This document shows, piece by piece, positions 25,327 to 36,860 of a stretch of DNA of 64,000 bases. Source of the stretch: Rhodospirillaceae bacterium SYSU D60007 (GTDB lineage: Bacteria; Pseudomonadota; Alphaproteobacteria; Reyranellales; Reyranellaceae); the NCBI GenBank assembly GCA_003574685.1, contig QOCQ01000003.1, positions 1 to 64,000 of the forward strand, read 5' to 3'. The position numbers were made by a program, and so were the translations under genes. The stretch's first letter is position 1. Every line of letters starts with the position of its first letter. The notes beneath the pieces were generated by a model. The model was not told the origin of the DNA. It saw only the letters and a program-made list of their open reading frames with translations, and did no database searches.

Positions 25327-26247
25327 TCACGGCCGGCGGCGCAGGACAACCCGCATGTGATCCGTGGCATTGGGCAGGCTGGGCGTAGAGCCGTCGAATC
25401 TGCCCCAGCGCTGGAGCGTACGGTAGATCCTTGGGCTCAGCCGGAAACAATGGTACTTGGCCAGCGCTTCGGGGTCGAAGATCTCCTTCGCGGCCAGCTT
25501 GTGTCTCTTGCGCTCGATGGACACCAAGTCAAGCTCGAACCGGTGGGCGATGGCCGCGATGGCCTGCGCATTCCAGGCAATGTGGTGCTCGAAGTAGGCA
25601 AGATAGTACCAGTACTGCAGCGGGTTGGCGCTTGCCGCGTCGGTATCGCCGGTCTCGATGATGATGATGCCACCGGGCCTTGTCAGGGTGCGCAGGTTCT
25701 CCATGGCGGCCGATGGCGAGTAGACATGCTCCAGGATGTCGAAGGCGGTGACGACGTCGTAAGGCTCACCGCTCCAGTGGAGCTCCGGATCATCGATCGA
25801 GCCCGCGATAAACTCTCCTCCCGCCGAGAGGGTCAGGCGATCGAACCGCACGATGTCGAGGGCAGATCTGCGGCCCTCGCCAGCGGCCGCTCGCAGGAAC
25901 TCGCCGCCAGCGGCGCCCACGTCCAGCAGGTCATAGGCCGCGCCGCCGCAATGGGCATGCACGACGGCGAGTTCGGCCGCGAAGTCGTAGCCGGGAAGCC
26001 ACAGCTCTGATTGTTCCAGTGCTGTCAGCCTCCGGAGGAAGGGCGGCGTGGGAATGGCCAGCTTGTACGTCAGGCCGCAAGCCGCGCAACGCGCCAACGG
26101 GATACCGCCCGCGGGAGGGACAATCCGGCGAGTTCCGAAAACATAGTTGTCAATGCTCAGCCTGCCCAGGCGCACCTTGGCATTGTCCCGGCAGGACGGG
26201 CAGGTTTCCTGGAAGTACCACTCTGGCACGAAGGTCAGGGCATCCAT
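25327..26247 (-). CDS. SAM-dependent methyltransferase with N-terminal zinc ribbon
   Basis: 306 aa. Cys16-Cys19 (CPSC) and Cys54-Cys57 (CAAC) form a four-cysteine zinc-ribbon-like unit, followed by a class I methyltransferase domain with LLDVGAAGGEFLRAA, TAFDILEHVYSP and LTRPGGIIIIETGD. Zinc-ribbon methyltransferases of this layout occur beside sugar and surface-polysaccharide genes, some as C-methyltransferases. It is 6 bp downstream of the flippase at 26254, so the two share a transcript. Confidence 0.82.
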   Translation of the reverse strand: MDALTFVPEWYFQETCPSCRDNAKVRLGRLSIDNYVFGTRRIVPPAGGIPLARCAACGLTYKLAIPTPPFLRRLTALEQSELWLPGYDFAAELAVVHAHCGGAAYDLLDVGAAGGEFLRAAAGEGRRSALDIVRFDRLTLSAGGEFIAGSIDDPELHWSGEPYDVVTAFDILEHVYSPSAAMENLRTLTRPGGIIIIETGDTDAASANPLQYWYYLAYFEHHIAWNAQAIAAIAHRFELDLVSIERKRHKLAAKEIFDPEALAKYHCFRLSPRIYRTLQRWGRFDGSTPSLPNATDHMRVVLRRRP

Positions 26248-27739
26248 GGTGATTCACCCCAGATGCTGCGGCAGATGCAGGCGCCGCAATGCGAGAAGCG
26301 CACGGCGGCTGTCCGGCAACGCCAGGAAGGTGAGGGCCATGGCGCAAAGCCCCACGACGCCGGCCATGGCGAGGCTCTCGACCGGCGCGGCAGCGTCGGC
26401 CGGCAGGAGCTGGCGCAGGGCCCAGACGGCAACCGCACACAGCACGGCTGCCGCCGTTGCCGGTGCGACGGCGGCATACAGGTCGCGCAACTGCACCGGC
26501 CCGCGCCGTGTGACCAGCCAGAAGGCGACCGGCGTGCGCACCACAAGGCCTGCGAACGCGATTGCCGCCGCCACACCGACGGCGCCGAAGGGTAGGCCGG
26601 CCAGAATGGCCGCGATGCTGATGCCGGAGTCGATGAAAGTCGCGCGCAACATTTCGCGGGTGCGCCCTTGCGATTGATAGAGCAGGCCCAGCGCAAGCAC
26701 CACCGGCAAACAGGTTGCCGAGACACCGAACAGCATGGCGATTGGCGCCGCAGCCTGCCATTGCGGCCCGAAGACAAGCTGCACGATCCAGTCTGCCGTA
26801 GCGGCGACGAGAGCGAAGGCGGGCATCGTCAGCATAGCAAGCTTCTGCACCATTTGGCGCACCAGATGGCGATACCGCTGCTGCTGATCGGCGAGACGGC
26901 TGAGCGCCGGCATGCCGACGGCATAGACCGGGCCGTTGATGCTGTTGATGGGCAACATCAGCAGCCTCGCAGCTCGCTCGTAGGCGCCGAGGATTGCCGG
27001 CCCCAGGAGCCAACCGATCAGCATCTGGTCGATACTGCGGGTGAGCACGATCGCGAAATAGCAAACGGTGACCGATCCGCCGAAGCGCACCATGGCAGGC
27101 AACTCCGGTGCAGGCCCGGGTGGCGCCGGCCGCCAGCGGCAGAGGGCCCAGCTCGCAACCAGGCCCACGCCGACATAGACCAGGCGCTGTACGACAAGGG
27201 CCCAATAGCCTCCGCCAAAGGATGCCACGGCGATGGCGATCGCGAAGCCGCAAATATCGGCGCCGGTCTCAACGGCGGCGATGGCCCCGAAGCGCATCTG
27301 GCGCCGCAGCAGGGCCCAGTGCTGCACGGTCAGGCCGCTCAGTACGAACCCGAGTGCAAGCCAGCGGGCAATGGGCACGAGCTCGGGCTGGTCATAAAAC
27401 GTGGCCAGGAGCGGGGCGCCGAGAAATATGCCCAACGCGACCAGGGATCCTGCAGCGGTGTTGATCCAGAAAAGCGCTGAAACCTGCGTATGGTTGATGT
27501 CAGCCTTCTGGATCGTAACGGCGGAAAAGCCGAACTCCTTGACCACATCAAGAAGCGCGGTGAGCGCCGCCACCATCGCGACCAGGCCGAAGGCGGCAGG
27601 CGGCAGCAGGCGCGCCAACACGACCAGTGCGCCGATCTGGATCACTATCTTGAGGCCCTGCGCGCCCAGCGTCACGACGCCGCCGCGCAGGGAACGTCTG
27701 CCTATGTTCCCGACGAGGTGGCCGGTTCCGAGTTCGTCG

Positions 27740-29891
<2,152 letters not shown>

Positions 29892-31049
29892 CTACGAGAA
29901 GAGAATCCTGGTGGCGACGGCATCCCAGGTGTATGTGACCAGCACGTGCTGCTGCCCCTCGGTCGCCATGCGCGCGAGCCGCGCAGGATCGGCCAGCGCC
30001 TTGACAATCGCTTCCGCCACCAACCCGGGATCGTCACGATCGACAAGAAAGCCGTAACGGCCGTCGGAAACGATTTCCGGCAGGCCATGGCGATTCAGGC
30101 CGAGTACCGGCGTGCGCGAGACCAGTGCCTCGAGATAGACTTGGCCCCAGGGGTCGTTGAGCATCGGCTGAGTGAGCAGCGTCGCACCGCGATAGAGCCG
30201 TTGCAGTTCATCCCATGGCAAATAGGAATGAAACCTGATGCCGGGGTTTGCGGGGACGCACTGTCGGCTGCGTTCGTCGCCGACGATTGTCAGGGTAAGG
30301 TCAGGAAGCCGCGCTTGCGCGCGCCGGAAGGCCTCTATCAACAGGAGGCCTCCCTTGGCGTGAAAATGATGCTTGGCGACGAAGAGCAGGGTGGGGCGGG
30401 TGTAGTCCTTTGCGCCGAACCAGGGTTCGATCTTGCCCATGCCTGATCCGACTGCGGTTACGCGATCCGGCGGCACACGGTAATAATCGATCAGGTTGTC
30501 GCGAACGTAGGTACCGAATGTGAAGATGTGCTCGAGCCCGGCAAATGACAGGTGTTCCACCCTCTCATAGGCTTCCAGGGCTCTGGGCGCGTACCGGGCA
30601 ATGTCCGTGTGGAAGCGCCGTGCGAGCGCCCAGGTATGATCGCAATAGAGGTAGTGACGGACACCACGACCTGCATCGGCCGGCGGAAGATCCCAGGCCC
30701 CTGTATGCATGACATGCCGGGCGCCAAGCCGCGCTGCCGCCTCGGCGACCTGGACCGCAAGTCGGCGGCGGGACAGGTCGCTGCGCAGCAGCTCCTCACC
30801 CCGGCTTGGGCGTCCTCGGCCGATCACGATGTTGCGCGCAGCCACCTGCAGCTTTCCCGCAACCGTCAAGTGCGCATGGACGCCATCCACCGTCACACCC
30901 TGTCGCTGCAGGGCGTCCGCCAGGTTGCGCGGGGCGCCAGACCATGTGCGGCCGTCAAGCGGATCGCCGAATACGGAAGTCAGCACAACGCGGTCGAAGC
31001 GGCGCGACCCTGATCGCTGACGCGACGCCTCCTGTGCCGAGGCTGTCAT
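29892..31049 (-). CDS. Glycosyltransferase (GT4)
   Basis: 385 aa from ATG 31049; an upstream in-frame ATG at 31127 would lie almost on top of the regulatory box at 31133-31152, so the downstream start is preferred. The GT-B pattern includes FVAKHHFHAKGGLLLIEAF, a nucleotide-binding loop, and LLTQPMLNDPWGQVYLEAL with SRTPVLGLNRHGLPEIV in the donor domain. It leads the minus-strand unit followed by gmd after a 120-bp gap. Specificity is unknown; a fucosyl- or mannosyltransferase would suit the neighbours. Confidence 0.85.
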   Translation of the reverse strand: MTASAQEASRQRSGSRRFDRVVLTSVFGDPLDGRTWSGAPRNLADALQRQGVTVDGVHAHLTVAGKLQVAARNIVIGRGRPSRGEELLRSDLSRRRLAVQVAEAAARLGARHVMHTGAWDLPPADAGRGVRHYLYCDHTWALARRFHTDIARYAPRALEAYERVEHLSFAGLEHIFTFGTYVRDNLIDYYRVPPDRVTAVGSGMGKIEPWFGAKDYTRPTLLFVAKHHFHAKGGLLLIEAFRRAQARLPDLTLTIVGDERSRQCVPANPGIRFHSYLPWDELQRLYRGATLLTQPMLNDPWGQVYLEALVSRTPVLGLNRHGLPEIVSDGRYGFLVDRDDPGLVAEAIVKALADPARLARMATEGQQHVLVTYTWDAVATRILFS

Positions 31050-31132
31050 CACCGTCACGCCGTAGTCCCTCGCGATGCGATGCAATCGGTTCAGTTCAGG
31101 AAATTCATGGAAGCATCGGCCCTGCATGCCTG

Positions 31133-31152
31133 CCAGTGATCAAGGTGTGACG
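31133..31152 (-). promoter_or_regulatory. Exact exopolysaccharide box upstream of the minus-strand glycosyltransferase
   Basis: Read on the minus strand: CGTCACACCTTGATCACTGG, with TCACA, then TGATCAC, cores 11 bp apart. Its last 12 bases equal those of the site before manC. It lies 84 bp upstream of ATG 31049. Confidence 0.6.
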
Positions 31153-31206
31153 CCCCTCGTTCCGGCGAGCGAGCCGCGGGCGTCTGCGAAATATAACGGC
31201 GCGATG

Positions 31207-31226
31207 AATCACAGATTGATCACAAA
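31207..31226 (+). promoter_or_regulatory. Exact exopolysaccharide box upstream of the glycosyltransferase at 31353
   Basis: TCACA at 31209 and TGATCAC at 31217-31223, cores 11 bp apart. GATAAT at 31247-31252 lies 27 nt after the second core, a good -10 candidate and the same spacing as at 21357/21384. Confidence 0.6.
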
Positions 31227-31352
31227 GACCGTGTAGAAGCTCGGCCGATAATCCTGCCGCGGCGAAGCGTCAGGCTTTGGGCTTTGCGCCGAGGAATGTT
31301 GCGCGGTTGCAGTCGTCGAACGCATCGATGAGCGCGGCGCGGGCCGATCCCT

Positions 31353-32681
31353 ATGACAGTGTGGAGTGAACGCGTGGACGACCGTGCGAAAGGCGATCAC
31401 GAACTGATTTTCTTCTGTCCGGATATCACCGACGCCACCACGCTGAAGCGGGTCCAGCAGTTTCAGGACCACGGCTATCCGGTGACGGTGTTCGGTTTCC
31501 GGCGTGACCGCTATAATCGCGACTATGCGCCGTCATGGCCCTATGTCCCGCTGGGCGCAACGGCCGACGGACGCTATGGCCAGCGCCTGCGCGCGCTCGT
31601 GGGCGCACTGCCTGCGATCATCTCGAACCGGCGACGGCTGACGGATGCGTCCGCCTTCTATGCACGGAACATCGACCAGTTGATCCTGACGCTGCTGGCA
31701 CGCCTGCTGGGGCGCTCGCGGGCACCCGTGGCCTATGAAGTTCTGGACATACCGCCAATCCTGACGGGCCGCAGCATCGGCTCGCGCGCACTGCGGGCGA
31801 TCGAGCGCTTCTGTCTGCGGCGCGTGCGTGTGCTGGTGGTGTCTTCCCCCGGGTTTCATCGTCACTACTACGAAGCGATGCAGAAATATCGGGGGGACTG
31901 GTTCCTGCTGGAAAACAAGCTGCATCCATCGATCAGACAGGCGGCTCCAACACCTTCCGAGCCGCGGCGGCCGGCGAACGACAAGCGGGCCGATCGCCGC
32001 TGGGTCGTGGGCTACTTCGGACTGATCCGTGGCGACGAAACCTTCGAGCTCATGACGCGACTGGCTGCACGCTTGCGCGACCGTGTCATCTTCAAGTTTC
32101 GAGGCGTCCTCACGACGGTCGACGAGCGCAAGTTCCGCACCGCCATCGAGCAGCATGACAATATGGTCTACGGTGGGCCCTACGTGCCGCACGAGGAGCT
32201 GGGCGAGCTCTATGGTGACGTTGATTTCGCCTGGGCGCTCGATCTCGAGCACGTCGATCACAATTCACGCTGGCTGCTGCCCTGCAGGTTCTACGAGGCG
32301 GGGTTCTTCGGCGTGCCCTGCCTGGCGGTCCGTGGCTTCGAGGTAGGCGAGCGGATAGAGCGGCTGAAAATCGGCTGGACGTTCGATGAACCGCTTGAAG
32401 AGGCACTGGTGAACTTCTTCGAAGCCCTTACACCGGCAGAGTATGAAGCCCGACGCAGCCGGCTCATGGCCATGCCGGAGGGTGCTTTTGTGGCGCGCGA
32501 CGACATTGCCGGATTGTGTGCCATGCTCGAAGGCGGGTCTTCCGGTGACATAACCGGTTCAGGTCGGAAGCGCGAGGAGGACCTGCCCTCTGTCGCACAC
32601 CGGACGATCACGATCTCATCCACCACCGGTCCCGAATGGCCGGGCCAGGCAGAGAGACCGCCTCGCCGCGCGCGGGGCTAG
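31353..32681 (+). CDS. Glycosyltransferase (GT-B fold)
   Basis: 442 aa. LIFFCPDITDATTLKRVQQF begins a Rossmann half, and a motif around AYEVLDIPPIL and LVVSSPGFHRHYY follows; the C-terminal half has VGYFGLIRGDETFELM and PHEELGELYGDVDFAWALD. The pattern resembles succinoglycan/ExoL-like transferases, which I note only as similarity. The last 45 residues are a polar tail not needed for the fold. It is the last gene of the exopolysaccharide locus and has its own box and -10 candidate. The start is uncertain, with no clear Shine-Dalgarno. Confidence 0.78.
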   Translation: MTVWSERVDDRAKGDHELIFFCPDITDATTLKRVQQFQDHGYPVTVFGFRRDRYNRDYAPSWPYVPLGATADGRYGQRLRALVGALPAIISNRRRLTDASAFYARNIDQLILTLLARLLGRSRAPVAYEVLDIPPILTGRSIGSRALRAIERFCLRRVRVLVVSSPGFHRHYYEAMQKYRGDWFLLENKLHPSIRQAAPTPSEPRRPANDKRADRRWVVGYFGLIRGDETFELMTRLAARLRDRVIFKFRGVLTTVDERKFRTAIEQHDNMVYGGPYVPHEELGELYGDVDFAWALDLEHVDHNSRWLLPCRFYEAGFFGVPCLAVRGFEVGERIERLKIGWTFDEPLEEALVNFFEALTPAEYEARRSRLMAMPEGAFVARDDIAGLCAMLEGGSSGDITGSGRKREEDLPSVAHRTITISSTTGPEWPGQAERPPRRARG

Positions 32682-32746
32682 CCCGAAACGGGACGATCAG
32701 ACGAGCAGCGTGTAGGATGGCTCCTCCAGAAGTCATGGGGGAGCGG

Positions 32747-33817
32747 ATGCTGCATGTCCCGTCAGAACGTTTGCGCAGACAATGCCTGGAGGTGCTGCGC
32801 CATTGGGGGATGAGCGCGGAACATGCAGCGGTTACAGCCGACATCCTCTCCGAAACCGATCTGCGTGGCGTGGAGTCGCACGGCATCTCGATGCTGCCGG
32901 TTTATGACGGCATGCGCGACAAGAAGCTCAACATGCAACCCGACATTCGGGTGGTACGCGACACGCCGGTGGCGGCGCTGATCGATGCCGACAACGCGCT
33001 GGGCCATGTCCCGTCCAGAATGGCGGTGGATCTGGTGATCGAGAAGGCGGCACGGATGGGCGTGGCGGTCGTCTGCGTGTGCCGCTCGGCGCATTTCGGA
33101 GCCGCCGGGTGCTACACCGACATGATTGCCGATGCAGGCCTGATCGGCATTGCCACGACGTCAGCGCGCGGGATCACGATGGTGCCGACGTTCGGCACGG
33201 AGCCGGTGTTCGGCACGAACCCGATCTCGGTCGCAGCACCGGCCGGCCGGCATCCGAACTTCAACCTCGACATGGCCACGACGCCGGTGGCGATGAACAA
33301 GCTGCGGGTCTACGCCCTGAAGGGCAAGACGCTGCCGGAGGGCTGGGCCTATGACGCGCAGGGTCGTCCCGAGCGCGACCCGGACCGCGCCTACCGGACC
33401 CGCCGGCTGGCGCCGCTGGGCGGTACGCGCGAAACCGGCGGTCACAAGGGCTATGGTCTGGCCATGGTCGTCAACATACTGTCGGCGACGCTCGCGGGAA
33501 CGCCCTTCCAGCCGCTGCGGGTGAAGCGTGAAGGTGCCGATACGCCCGACAATATCGGCCACTTCTTTCTCGCCATCGATCCGAAGCTGTTCCGTGCCGG
33601 CGGCGAGTTCGAGCACGATATGGAAGAGATGATTGATTTCCTGCATGCCCAGACGCCGTCGGATCCGGCCCAGCCAGTTCTGGTGCCGGGCGATCCCGAA
33701 CATGAGGAACGGGCACGGCGCATGGCGGATGGCGTGCCCATTCCGCCAGGTCTGGCAGAGCAGATCAGGGAGGTCTGCCGGCGGTGCAATGCCGCATACG
33801 TCCTTGAAGGAGAGTAG
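32747..33817 (+). CDS. Ldh-family (malate/L-lactate/ureidoglycolate) dehydrogenase
   Basis: 356 aa from ATG 32747, just after GGGGGAG; upstream in-frame ATGs (32735, 32717) remain possible. This NAD(P)-dependent family has a fold unrelated to classical malate dehydrogenases. Recognisable blocks are DLRGVESHGISML (the catalytic-His region), GHVPSRMAVDLVI, CRSAHFGAAGCYT, TNPISVAAPAG and HKGYGLAMVVNIL. Substrates in the family range from 2-oxoacids to ureidoglycolate and sulpholactate. It begins a set of small metabolic genes and converges on an SDR gene. Confidence 0.88.
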   Translation: MLHVPSERLRRQCLEVLRHWGMSAEHAAVTADILSETDLRGVESHGISMLPVYDGMRDKKLNMQPDIRVVRDTPVAALIDADNALGHVPSRMAVDLVIEKAARMGVAVVCVCRSAHFGAAGCYTDMIADAGLIGIATTSARGITMVPTFGTEPVFGTNPISVAAPAGRHPNFNLDMATTPVAMNKLRVYALKGKTLPEGWAYDAQGRPERDPDRAYRTRRLAPLGGTRETGGHKGYGLAMVVNILSATLAGTPFQPLRVKREGADTPDNIGHFFLAIDPKLFRAGGEFEHDMEEMIDFLHAQTPSDPAQPVLVPGDPEHEERARRMADGVPIPPGLAEQIREVCRRCNAAYVLEGE

Positions 33818-33824
33818 GGGTCGC

Positions 33825-34568
33825 TCAGGCTGCCAGCCAACCGCCATCGACCGGCAAGGCGACGCCGGTAACGAAGGCAGCATCAGGGCTCGCGAGGTAG
33901 AGCACGGCAGCCGCGATTTCCTCCGGCTTGCCAAAACGGCCCATGGCGTGGCGCAGGCGCGATCGTTCACGCGCCGCCTGTGGGTCAGCCTGGCGTCCGA
34001 AGGACCGCTGCAGCATGGGCGTCTCGGTGGCGCCGGGGAGCACGGCGTTGCAGCGAATGCCCTGGTCGGCGTAGTCGAGCGCGACGGAGTTGGTCAGCGC
34101 CACCACAGCGCCCTTGGAAGTGACATAGGCAGCATTGCCGCGCCCGCCGGCCTGCGCGAGCTGCGAGGCAATGGTGACGATGGCGCCGCTGGCCTGCGCT
34201 GTCATGGGCCGCAGACACTCACGGATCCAGAGGAACGTGCCCGTGACATTGACCGCCAGGGTGCTGTTCCAGTCGTCGAGTGCGGTATCCAGTGCAGGTT
34301 TGCCGAGAGAGATGCCGGCCGCGGTCACCAGGATGTCAACCCGGCCGAAGGCGTGCACCGTATCCTCGATGGTCCTGCGCGCGAGCTCCTCATCGAGAAC
34401 ATCGCCGGCAACGCTGCGGGCGATTGATGGACCGAGTTCTGCCAGTGCCGCGGCATCGCGGTCGACCGCTATGACACGAGCGCCTTCGCGTGCGGCGCGC
34501 ATGGCGGTGGCCCGGCCGATGCCCGACGCCGCGCCGGTGATGACAGCAATCTGCCCTGCGAGCTGCAT
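33825..34568 (-). CDS. Short-chain dehydrogenase/reductase (SDR)
   Basis: 247 aa from ATG 34568, with GGAGGGAG upstream. Classical SDR: VITGAASGIGRA at 8-19, NVTGTFLWIRE, the catalytic Ser region IVTIAS, and Y-x3-K as YVTSK. The C-terminal FVTGVALPVDGGWLA is standard. Divergent from the aminotransferase gene, with a 67-bp shared gap. The substrate is not assignable. Confidence 0.9.
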   Translation of the reverse strand: MQLAGQIAVITGAASGIGRATAMRAAREGARVIAVDRDAAALAELGPSIARSVAGDVLDEELARRTIEDTVHAFGRVDILVTAAGISLGKPALDTALDDWNSTLAVNVTGTFLWIRECLRPMTAQASGAIVTIASQLAQAGGRGNAAYVTSKGAVVALTNSVALDYADQGIRCNAVLPGATETPMLQRSFGRQADPQAARERSRLRHAMGRFGKPEEIAAAVLYLASPDAAFVTGVALPVDGGWLAA

Positions 34569-34635
34569 GACTCCCTCCGCTTGGCTGCGGGTCACAAGAC
34601 TAGGCGAGGCACGCGGGATCAGCTAATCAATAGCC

Positions 34636-35811
34636 ATGCAGATTTCCCCCATCGCCAATCCGCTGCTCGCCGCGGTGGCGCCATCGCCAATCGCCGAAAC
34701 CAAGGGCTGGGTTCTGGGCCGCACCTTTCCCGCCGGCAAGCCGCTGATCGACCTCGCCCAGGCGGTGCCCGGCCACCCGCCGCCGGAGTCGCTGCGCGAG
34801 CATCTTGCCGGGATGCTGCGCGATCCCTCGAAGCACGGCTACACGCCGATTCTGGGCATTCCAGACCTGCGCAAGACCTACGCCGAGCACCTGTCCGCCT
34901 TCTACGGTGCGACGATCGCGGCTAATGAAGTGGGCATCACTTCAGGCTGCAACCAGGCGTTCTGTCTGGCGATGATGGCGCTGGCCAAGTCGGGCGACGA
35001 GGTAATCCTGCCACGTCCGCATTACTTCAACCACGATATGTGGCTGCGCATGCTGGGCATCACGCCCGTGCCGCTCGATTTCCGGCCGGGCTCCGGTGCC
35101 GTGCCCGATGCCGAGGACGCGGCGGTGCTGATCACGCCCCGCACGCGCGCCATTGTGCTGGTGACGCCCAATAACCCGACTGGCGCGGTCTACCCTGCCG
35201 AAATCATCGCGGCGTTCTATCGGCTGGCACAGCAACGCGGGATCGCCCTTGTACTGGACGAGACCTACAAGGATTTCCTGCCGGCCGGCACTCGCCCGCA
35301 TGCGTTGTTCGGCGATCCTGACTGGCGGCGCACGCTCGTGCACCTCTACAGCTTCTCCAAGGTATTCGCATTGACCGGCTACCGGTGCGGGGCCATCACC
35401 TGCGCGGCGCCCCTGATGGCCGAGGTTGAGAAGGCGATGGATTGCGTCTCGATCTGCCCGCCACGGCTGGCACAGGAGGCGGCGCTCTACGGGCTGACCC
35501 ATTTGGCCGGCTGGGCGCGCGGCAACACCGAGGCGCTGGCCAACCGCGCCGCCATGTTCCGGGCCGGGCTCGCACGATCCAACCGCTGGCGGCTGGTCAG
35601 CATCGGCGCCTACTTCGCCTATGTCGAGCATCCCTTCGACGGCCGGCCGTCCGCGCATGTCTCGAAATGGCTGGCGGACGAGCACAATTTGCTGACCATT
35701 CCAGGTTCGATGTTCGGCGCCGGCCAGGACCGTTTCATCCGCTTCGCTTTCGCCAATGTGGGCGACGCTCAAGTGCCGCCGATATTCGATCGGCTGGAGC
35801 AGGCGGCGTAG
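34636..35811 (+). CDS. PLP-dependent aminotransferase (class I/II)
   Basis: 391 aa fold-type I enzyme. PLP features are VTPNNPTGAVY, LDETYKDFL and the Schiff-base Lys242 in YSFSKVFALTGYRCG. The C-terminal part contains HVSKWLADEHNLLTIPGSMFG and FIRFAFANVG, the carboxylate-binding Arg region. It transfers an amino group between an amino acid and a 2-oxoacid; the specific amino acid is not visible. It stands divergent from the SDR and convergent with the aldolase gene, 9 bp away, suggesting local 2-oxoacid metabolism. Confidence 0.9.
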   Translation: MQISPIANPLLAAVAPSPIAETKGWVLGRTFPAGKPLIDLAQAVPGHPPPESLREHLAGMLRDPSKHGYTPILGIPDLRKTYAEHLSAFYGATIAANEVGITSGCNQAFCLAMMALAKSGDEVILPRPHYFNHDMWLRMLGITPVPLDFRPGSGAVPDAEDAAVLITPRTRAIVLVTPNNPTGAVYPAEIIAAFYRLAQQRGIALVLDETYKDFLPAGTRPHALFGDPDWRRTLVHLYSFSKVFALTGYRCGAITCAAPLMAEVEKAMDCVSICPPRLAQEAALYGLTHLAGWARGNTEALANRAAMFRAGLARSNRWRLVSIGAYFAYVEHPFDGRPSAHVSKWLADEHNLLTIPGSMFGAGQDRFIRFAFANVGDAQVPPIFDRLEQAA

Positions 35812-35820
35812 TGGTCTTGA

Positions 35821-36768
35821 CTAGACCGGCAGCGTGCGTTTCTGGTGGGCGCGGCCGATGCGGGCTGTCTCCAGGCTGTGGCCCGCAACAATGCGGACGC
35901 CTTCATCAAGGCGGGATGTGACGTTCTCGGGCGAGCAGGCTTCGAGGAAGGCGAGCCCGCGCCTTAGGCACGCCGCCAGAATGCGATCTCGTGCCTTTTG
36001 CATCTCCGGCGGGTAGGGATCACGCGGGATCGTCGTATAGCCGAGCGACAGGCTGAGGTCGCCTGGCCCCATTTCGGCGAACCCCAGACCGGGTACATCG
36101 AGAATGGCTTCGCAATTGGCAACGCCCTCCGGACTCTCCAGCTTGACGCCCAGCAGCAGCTCGCCATCCCGATTAAGCGGCCAGGGATCGCACCGGCGCA
36201 TGTACTCGTCGGTTGACAGGTCCCAGATTGGCGCGGCCGTGGATTCCGAGCCTCGACCACGTGTGCCAGTCCCCAGCAGCTTGTCTGACGACACGCCGCT
36301 GCGGGCGGCGCCTGCCATCCGCTCCAGCGGCGAGGGCAGCCCCGGATCAACGCCGGCGCGCTGAAAGGGATAGCGGCACGCTTCGACGAAGGCGCGCACT
36401 GCCCCGGCCGATTCGGCCTGGCACAGCAGAATGCCGTGCACGCCGCGGCCAAGAATCTGTCGGAACTGCCAGGCATTGAAGCGGACGTTATCAGCATCGG
36501 TGCCGTTGACCGGCGCTTCGACCAGAACCGCCGGTGTGCGGTGCCCCGATCGCGTCGGCCCGCCATCGACCAGACCGCGCATGTACTCAGCCAGCCCGGT
36601 CATATCGAAGGCGCCATGTTCCATCCCGACATTGATGTAATCAGCCCAGCTCAGCGCATCCGCCTTGCCCTGGGCGTAGGTCAGCACATGGCCGGAATGC
36701 GGCCCGTCGTAGTAGATGGCCTGGCCCTGGTCGAGCAGTTCGATAGCGCGGTTGATGCGGCTGACCAT
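35821..36768 (-). CDS. HpcH/HpaI-family aldolase (2-oxo-acid aldolase/citrate-lyase-like)
   Basis: 315 aa from ATG 36768 with AGAAAGG upstream; an ATG at 36825 adds an unlikely leader. The TIM-barrel class II aldolase family cleaves 2-oxo-3-deoxy or related acids. Blocks visible are INVGMEHGAFDM, GILLCQAESAGAVRAFVEACRYP (split) and LLGVKLESPEGVANCEAIL followed by GFAEMGPGDLSLSLGY, which holds the metal-site Glu and Asp. It is longer than HpaI (about 265 aa), with an inserted segment about 150-200. Substrate not known. Confidence 0.85.
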   Translation of the reverse strand: MVSRINRAIELLDQGQAIYYDGPHSGHVLTYAQGKADALSWADYINVGMEHGAFDMTGLAEYMRGLVDGGPTRSGHRTPAVLVEAPVNGTDADNVRFNAWQFRQILGRGVHGILLCQAESAGAVRAFVEACRYPFQRAGVDPGLPSPLERMAGAARSGVSSDKLLGTGTRGRGSESTAAPIWDLSTDEYMRRCDPWPLNRDGELLLGVKLESPEGVANCEAILDVPGLGFAEMGPGDLSLSLGYTTIPRDPYPPEMQKARDRILAACLRRGLAFLEACSPENVTSRLDEGVRIVAGHSLETARIGRAHQKRTLPV

Positions 36769-36860
36769 AACCTTTCTGGCTCCGGCTGTCGGTCTCACCG
36801 GCAAGCTAAACAGCAACGGCACCATTGCGCTACAATGGAGCAGCAGGAGGTAGCCGGCTC

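Larger units (their letters stand above)
31050..31352. other. 303-bp divergent regulatory region
   Basis: It separates the minus-strand glycosyltransferase (start 31049) from the plus-strand one (start 31353). No gene is seen. It carries two oppositely oriented exact exopolysaccharide boxes (31133-31152 minus, 31207-31226 plus), one for each direction, about 70 bp apart. Confidence 0.7.
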
